51,280 nt of DNA from Gemmataceae bacterium. GTDB lineage: Bacteria; Planctomycetota; Planctomycetia; Gemmatales; Gemmataceae. This document shows, piece by piece, positions 48,462-51,280 of the stretch. The stretch spans positions 1-51,280 of the forward strand of contig JANWVV010000034.1 in NCBI GenBank assembly GCA_025055795.1. Reading direction: 5' to 3'. Each line of letters starts with the position of its first letter. Position 1 is the first letter of the stretch. Both the position numbers and the translations under genes were made by a program. Below the pieces are notes generated by a model. It worked only from the letters and a program-made list of their open reading frames with translations. It had not been told where the DNA came from and did not search any database.

Positions 48462-49227
48462 TTGTTGTCCCGAACGCATCGCGGCATCGCTACCAAGCCG
48501 CCGCGGATTCTCGTCTACGGCACCGAGGGGGGTGGGCAAAACCACCCTCGGATCGCAGATGCTCCGCCCCATTTTCATTCCCACCGAAGATGGTCTCGAC
48601 CAAGTCACCGCCGACAAGTTCCCCCTGGCGACCACCTACGATGTCTTGGCCGCCCTGGCCGAACTCCGCACTCAGCCGCACGACTACGAGACCGTCGTCC
48701 TCGACTGGCTCGACTGGCTTGAGCGGCTCATCTGGGATGCCCTGTGCCGGCAGTACGAGGTCAGCTCCATCGAGAAGGTCGATGGCGGCTATGCCCGCGG
48801 CTACTCCCATGCCCTGACCTACTGGCGCGAGATCATCGACCACCTGAACGGCCTGCGGCACCAGCGCGGCATGAAGATCTTCCTCATCGCCCAATCCAAG
48901 GTTGAACGCTTCGAGGACCCGGAATCGTCCCCCTACGACCGCTATTCGTCCCGGCTGCACAAGCAGGGGGCGGCTCTCGTTTGCGAGTGGTCCGATGCCG
49001 TGCTGTTTGCCACGCGGAAGTTCCGCACGCAATCCGAGGACGCCGGCTTTGGCCGCAAGCGGACCATTGCCCAACCAATCGTCAAAGATGGCGGCGAGCG
49101 GATCTTGCGCTGCATCGGCGGGCCGAGTTGCGTCGCCAAGAACCGCTTCGGCCTGCCCGAGGAGGTGCCCCTGTCCTGGCCGGCGCTCCTTGCCGCCCTG
49201 TCCAACAACCATCCATCCCACGAGTGA
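48462..49227 (+). pseudogene. frameshifted phage-type RecA-like ATPase (AAA_24 family)
   Basis: Two frames together encode a phage-type nucleotide-binding protein (AAA_24/Sak4-like), normally found in phage replication-recombination modules. The first frame from a TTG at 48462 reads RGIATKPPRILVYGTEG. The second, from 48532, reads on with VGKTTLGSQMLRPIFIPTEDG and the rest, including VVLDWLDWLERL (Walker B region), FLIAQSKVERFEDPE and RTIAQPIVKDGGERILRC. The break lies in the Walker A motif: the run G6 at 48527-48532 has one G more than needed to read GTEGVGKTT. As sequenced, no intact P-loop protein can be made without a +1 shift. A sequencing error or slippage cannot be excluded. No ATG start is seen. 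Confidence 0.75.
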
Positions 49228-49232
49228 TAACC

Positions 49233-49331
49233 ATGGCTGATCTGCGTATCTTTGACGCCAGTCAAGTCGATCCAACTAGCGACTTGGTACCGAGCCCATC
49301 CAGCAAGTATTCTGCTGTCATCACCGAGTCA
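49233..49331 (+). pseudogene. 5' remnant of a DUF669-type phage gene
   Basis: Six nucleotides after the ATPase stop, an ATG opens MADLRIFDASQVDPTSDLVP followed by SPSSKYSAVITES, which matches the usual N-terminus of DUF669 proteins, the partner commonly found right after the AAA_24 ATPase in phage-derived modules. After about 33 codons the similarity ends: the frame goes on as Arg/Pro-rich sequence without the expected continuation. The remnant runs into the 3' end of the opposing kinase gene (its stop codon is at 49321-49323), so a junction lies near 49331. This is inferred from memory of the family and was not searched. Confidence 0.55.
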
Positions 49332-51280
49332 GGCGGAGTTGTCCGCCATCTGCCGGGCCGTTGGGGCGAGCCCGCGGCGACGCGAATTCCTGGCACATGC
49401 CGGCGGTGGTCACGGCCGTGTTCTTCAGGCCAATCTCGCCCAGCTTCGGCAGCCCGTGCAGATGCTTGAGGCCCGCATTGGTGACTTGCGAATGGTAAAG
49501 CCACAATTCCACGAGGTTCGGGAAGTCCTCCATGCAGGTTGCCAGATAGGTGAGGTCGTCGTCCGTCCAGGCCAAGTTCAGGGCGAGTTCCTCCAGGGCC
49601 GGGTATGTCTTGAAGGGGGGAAGCAGGGCCTTGCTCAGCGGCGGCAGTTCGATCAGGCACAGGTCATCAAACCAGGCCGTGCCGCTCATCGTTCCCGCGA
49701 ACGCTCCAAGACGAGCCGCCACGTCCACGCTCTGCCGTCGGCCCGAATCGAAGATCACCGCGAAGTACGTCCAGTCCGCATTAGCGGGTACTGGCTTCGA
49801 CTGGTGGCGATGATGGCCCCACACATACAGGTGGGCGCCCTGGTGATCGCGTTCCCAGAACTTCAGGTTCTGGGTCTTGATCCATCCCGACAGCAGATAC
49901 CAGCGGTTCGGGTTGACCTGCACGGTCTGCTTGAGGGCGATGGAGTCATTGTGGTTGGCCCGAATCCTCAACGCCTTGCGGCCGGTGTGGGTGTTGTCCT
50001 CAACCACGGCGACGGTTGATCGGTCTTCCCGCCAGGACTCGAAGGTCCAACCGTTCGTGTCGCCGAGTTCGAAATCGCCGTTCTTCAGGAGATTCCTGGC
50101 CTGAAGCTCCCTGGTGAGAAACTCCGGGGAGAGGCGTCGGCGAGTTTCCGGATCCTCGACCTGCGGGAAGAGATCTGCCGGGGTGAACGACGTTCCATCG
50201 AGCGCGCAGACCGCCAGGTCCGATAACACGATACGGCCGTCCCCCGTGAGGCGAATCGCCGACGCTCCTTCGACAAATTCCGCATCGCTCCACTCGGTCA
50301 TCTGTTCGCCGTTCATGTACACGGTCAAGTTGCTTCCATACACGGCGACGGCGAACTCCACGGGCAGCGTGTTGCTCACCCTCTTCAGTGAGATGGCCTT
50401 GTCTTGCCAGGCGCCGCCGACGGGAACCTTGCCGATGCCGCACGTGGGCCAATCCAGGTTCCGATCGCCCCAGTGAAAATAGCCGCCGTAGCCAGCACCG
50501 CCGTTCGGCTGAAGGCGGACGCGGAACAAGACGTTCTGCCCAGAAAACTCGTGGATGCGGGCGCGGACGGCGTAATTCGTTCCGGTGATGGGCGGTCGAA
50601 AGAACGCACCGTTGCCGCGCAGCTCCAGCTTGCCGTCCCGAAAGAGGACCGATCGGCTCGCATCGTTCTTGCTGATGGTCGTGCTTTCGACCAGGTCTTC
50701 GGTGGAGCGAATCAGGGGCGTCCAGATCGGCCTGGACGGAGTCGGCTCTTTCTTCGGCGTCTCCTCGCGCAGTTCAATCCTCGGTCCGGCGTCGCGGCTG
50801 ACGGTGAACGTGAACTTGCGAATCACCTCCTCGCCGCGTTTCACCACGAGTTCATGCGTGCCGACTTTCAGTTCGATCGGTGCTTGCAACGACTCGGCCG
50901 GGACTTCCTTGCCATCGAGGAAAAAAGTGAGTGTCTTGTCGTTTAAGTCCACGTCGATGTTGATCATCACCGTGGCGGTCGGGGTGCGGGTGAAGAAGAT
51001 GATGCCGGCCAGGGCTGCGAAGCCGCCGAAGAACAGCAGACCGAGAACGACCAGCAGCTTGATCGGCGGCCTGGTCCGCCGCATCGCCGCCTCGACGGCC
51101 GCTTCCGTCTCGGCCCGGCGATCGGCGGAGAACGCCGCCAGCACCTGGGCCATCCCGACGGATTGCTGCGCATCCGCTTCCTTGGCTTTCTGCGACGTCG
51201 CGACAGCCGGTTGATCCTTCAAGAACCCATCCAACGCACCGGCAAATGCCTTCATCGACGCAAATCGATCGTTCGGCTTC
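49321..51280 (-). CDS. receptor-like Ser/Thr kinase, C-terminal part (truncated by window edge)
   Basis: The open frame runs off the right edge. The first visible residues, KPNDRFASMKAFAGALDGFL, are the last helix of a Hanks-type kinase domain, so the catalytic part lies beyond the window. A juxtamembrane region and one membrane helix follow (LLVVLGLLFFGGFAALAGII), then a PEGA-like segment, a DUF1080/concanavalin-like domain (RVRLQPNGGAGYGGYFHWGD), a CBM4/9-like domain (LLKNGDFELGDTNGWTFESW ... YLLSGWIKTQNLKF) and leucine-rich repeats (LVELWLYHSQVTNAGLKHL). The last ~24 residues (from CQEFASPRARPNG to the stop) do not continue the repeat and lie across the junction with the DUF669 remnant, so the original C-terminus may be lost. 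Confidence 0.85.
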   Translation of the reverse strand, partial: KPNDRFASMKAFAGALDGFLKDQPAVATSQKAKEADAQQSVGMAQVLAAFSADRRAETEAAVEAAMRRTRPPIKLLVVLGLLFFGGFAALAGIIFFTRTPTATVMINIDVDLNDKTLTFFLDGKEVPAESLQAPIELKVGTHELVVKRGEEVIRKFTFTVSRDAGPRIELREETPKKEPTPSRPIWTPLIRSTEDLVESTTISKNDASRSVLFRDGKLELRGNGAFFRPPITGTNYAVRARIHEFSGQNVLFRVRLQPNGGAGYGGYFHWGDRNLDWPTCGIGKVPVGGAWQDKAISLKRVSNTLPVEFAVAVYGSNLTVYMNGEQMTEWSDAEFVEGASAIRLTGDGRIVLSDLAVCALDGTSFTPADLFPQVEDPETRRRLSPEFLTRELQARNLLKNGDFELGDTNGWTFESWREDRSTVAVVEDNTHTGRKALRIRANHNDSIALKQTVQVNPNRWYLLSGWIKTQNLKFWERDHQGAHLYVWGHHRHQSKPVPANADWTYFAVIFDSGRRQSVDVAARLGAFAGTMSGTAWFDDLCLIELPPLSKALLPPFKTYPALEELALNLAWTDDDLTYLATCMEDFPNLVELWLYHSQVTNAGLKHLHGLPKLGEIGLKNTAVTTAGMCQEFASPRARPNGPADGGQLRLTR

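Noticed and set aside
48532..49227. Treating the downstream frame as a complete ATPase starting with GTG at 48532
   Set aside because: That GTG encodes the Val inside the Walker A motif, and the conserved residues before it are present in the other frame, so the gene is frameshifted rather than short.
1..51280. CRISPR arrays, intact insertion sequences, tRNA and rRNA genes
   Set aside because: Reading through the window revealed no regularly spaced repeats, transposase with terminal repeats, or tRNA/rRNA signatures. A covariance-model scan could still find a missed tRNA.

Overview
The window looks like chromosomal DNA of a planctomycete, most likely Gemmatales/Gemmataceae (inference from gene content; no rRNA is present to confirm it). 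The pointers are a TIGR03067-domain protein, a short helix-turn-helix/receiver-like protein of a type typical of planctomycetes, two transmembrane Ser/Thr kinases, a GH3-family protein in a bacterium, and bacterial genes for tetrahydromethanopterin (H4MPT) cofactor synthesis. Genes are widely spaced, mostly single or in short runs, and often separated by 300-800 bp of more A/T-rich DNA. I saw no tRNA, rRNA, CRISPR array or intact insertion sequence.

Layout. 401-3466: rarA and a MATE transporter (both -). 4043-7254: a co-directed trio on +, an alpha/beta hydrolase, a PmtA-like methyltransferase and a GH3-family acyl-adenylating protein. 7503-10924: a minus-strand group with beta-RFAP synthase and DUF447 overlapping by 4 bp, and pabB upstream. 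pabB makes the 4-aminobenzoate that beta-RFAP synthase consumes. 11339-18430: TlpA-like protein (-), soluble GAF/histidine kinase (+), zinc-ribbon membrane protein (-), TIGR03067 protein (-), purine nucleoside phosphorylase (-). 18855-28573: MfnD-like ATP-grasp ligase behind a good sigma-70-type promoter (+), Tat-exported amidase (+), HEAT-repeat lipoprotein (-), PolX (-), WD40 protein (+).

28941-35971: a 63-residue membrane protein, a LarA-like protein lacking the catalytic residues, YgfZ, a small membrane protein, a lone nuoC, and an exported transglutaminase-like protein. 36761-46450: a coiled-coil protein that reads like an SF1 helicase with an erased Walker A, a Gfo/Idh/MocA oxidoreductase, a Ser/Thr kinase, hemL, a 1.75-kb gene-free stretch, and the HTH/pseudo-receiver gene with a strong terminator. 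46626-48332: a FAD-dependent oxidoreductase.

The right end (about 48400-51280) differs in character. It holds a phage-type RecA-like ATPase gene whose Walker A is broken by one extra G in a G6 run, then the first ~33 codons of a DUF669 gene that stop abruptly, and, tail-to-tail with it, the 3' part of a receptor-like Ser/Thr kinase with a DUF1080-like, CBM4/9-like and leucine-rich-repeat ectodomain. This looks like a decayed mobile fragment at a rearrangement junction.

No single multi-gene system here is clearly new. The best leads are the H4MPT/methanofuran genes with their own 4-aminobenzoate source, the hydrolase-methyltransferase-GH3 trio, three apparent 'dead' versions of known folds (LarA, SF1 helicase, receiver), and the junction at the right end.
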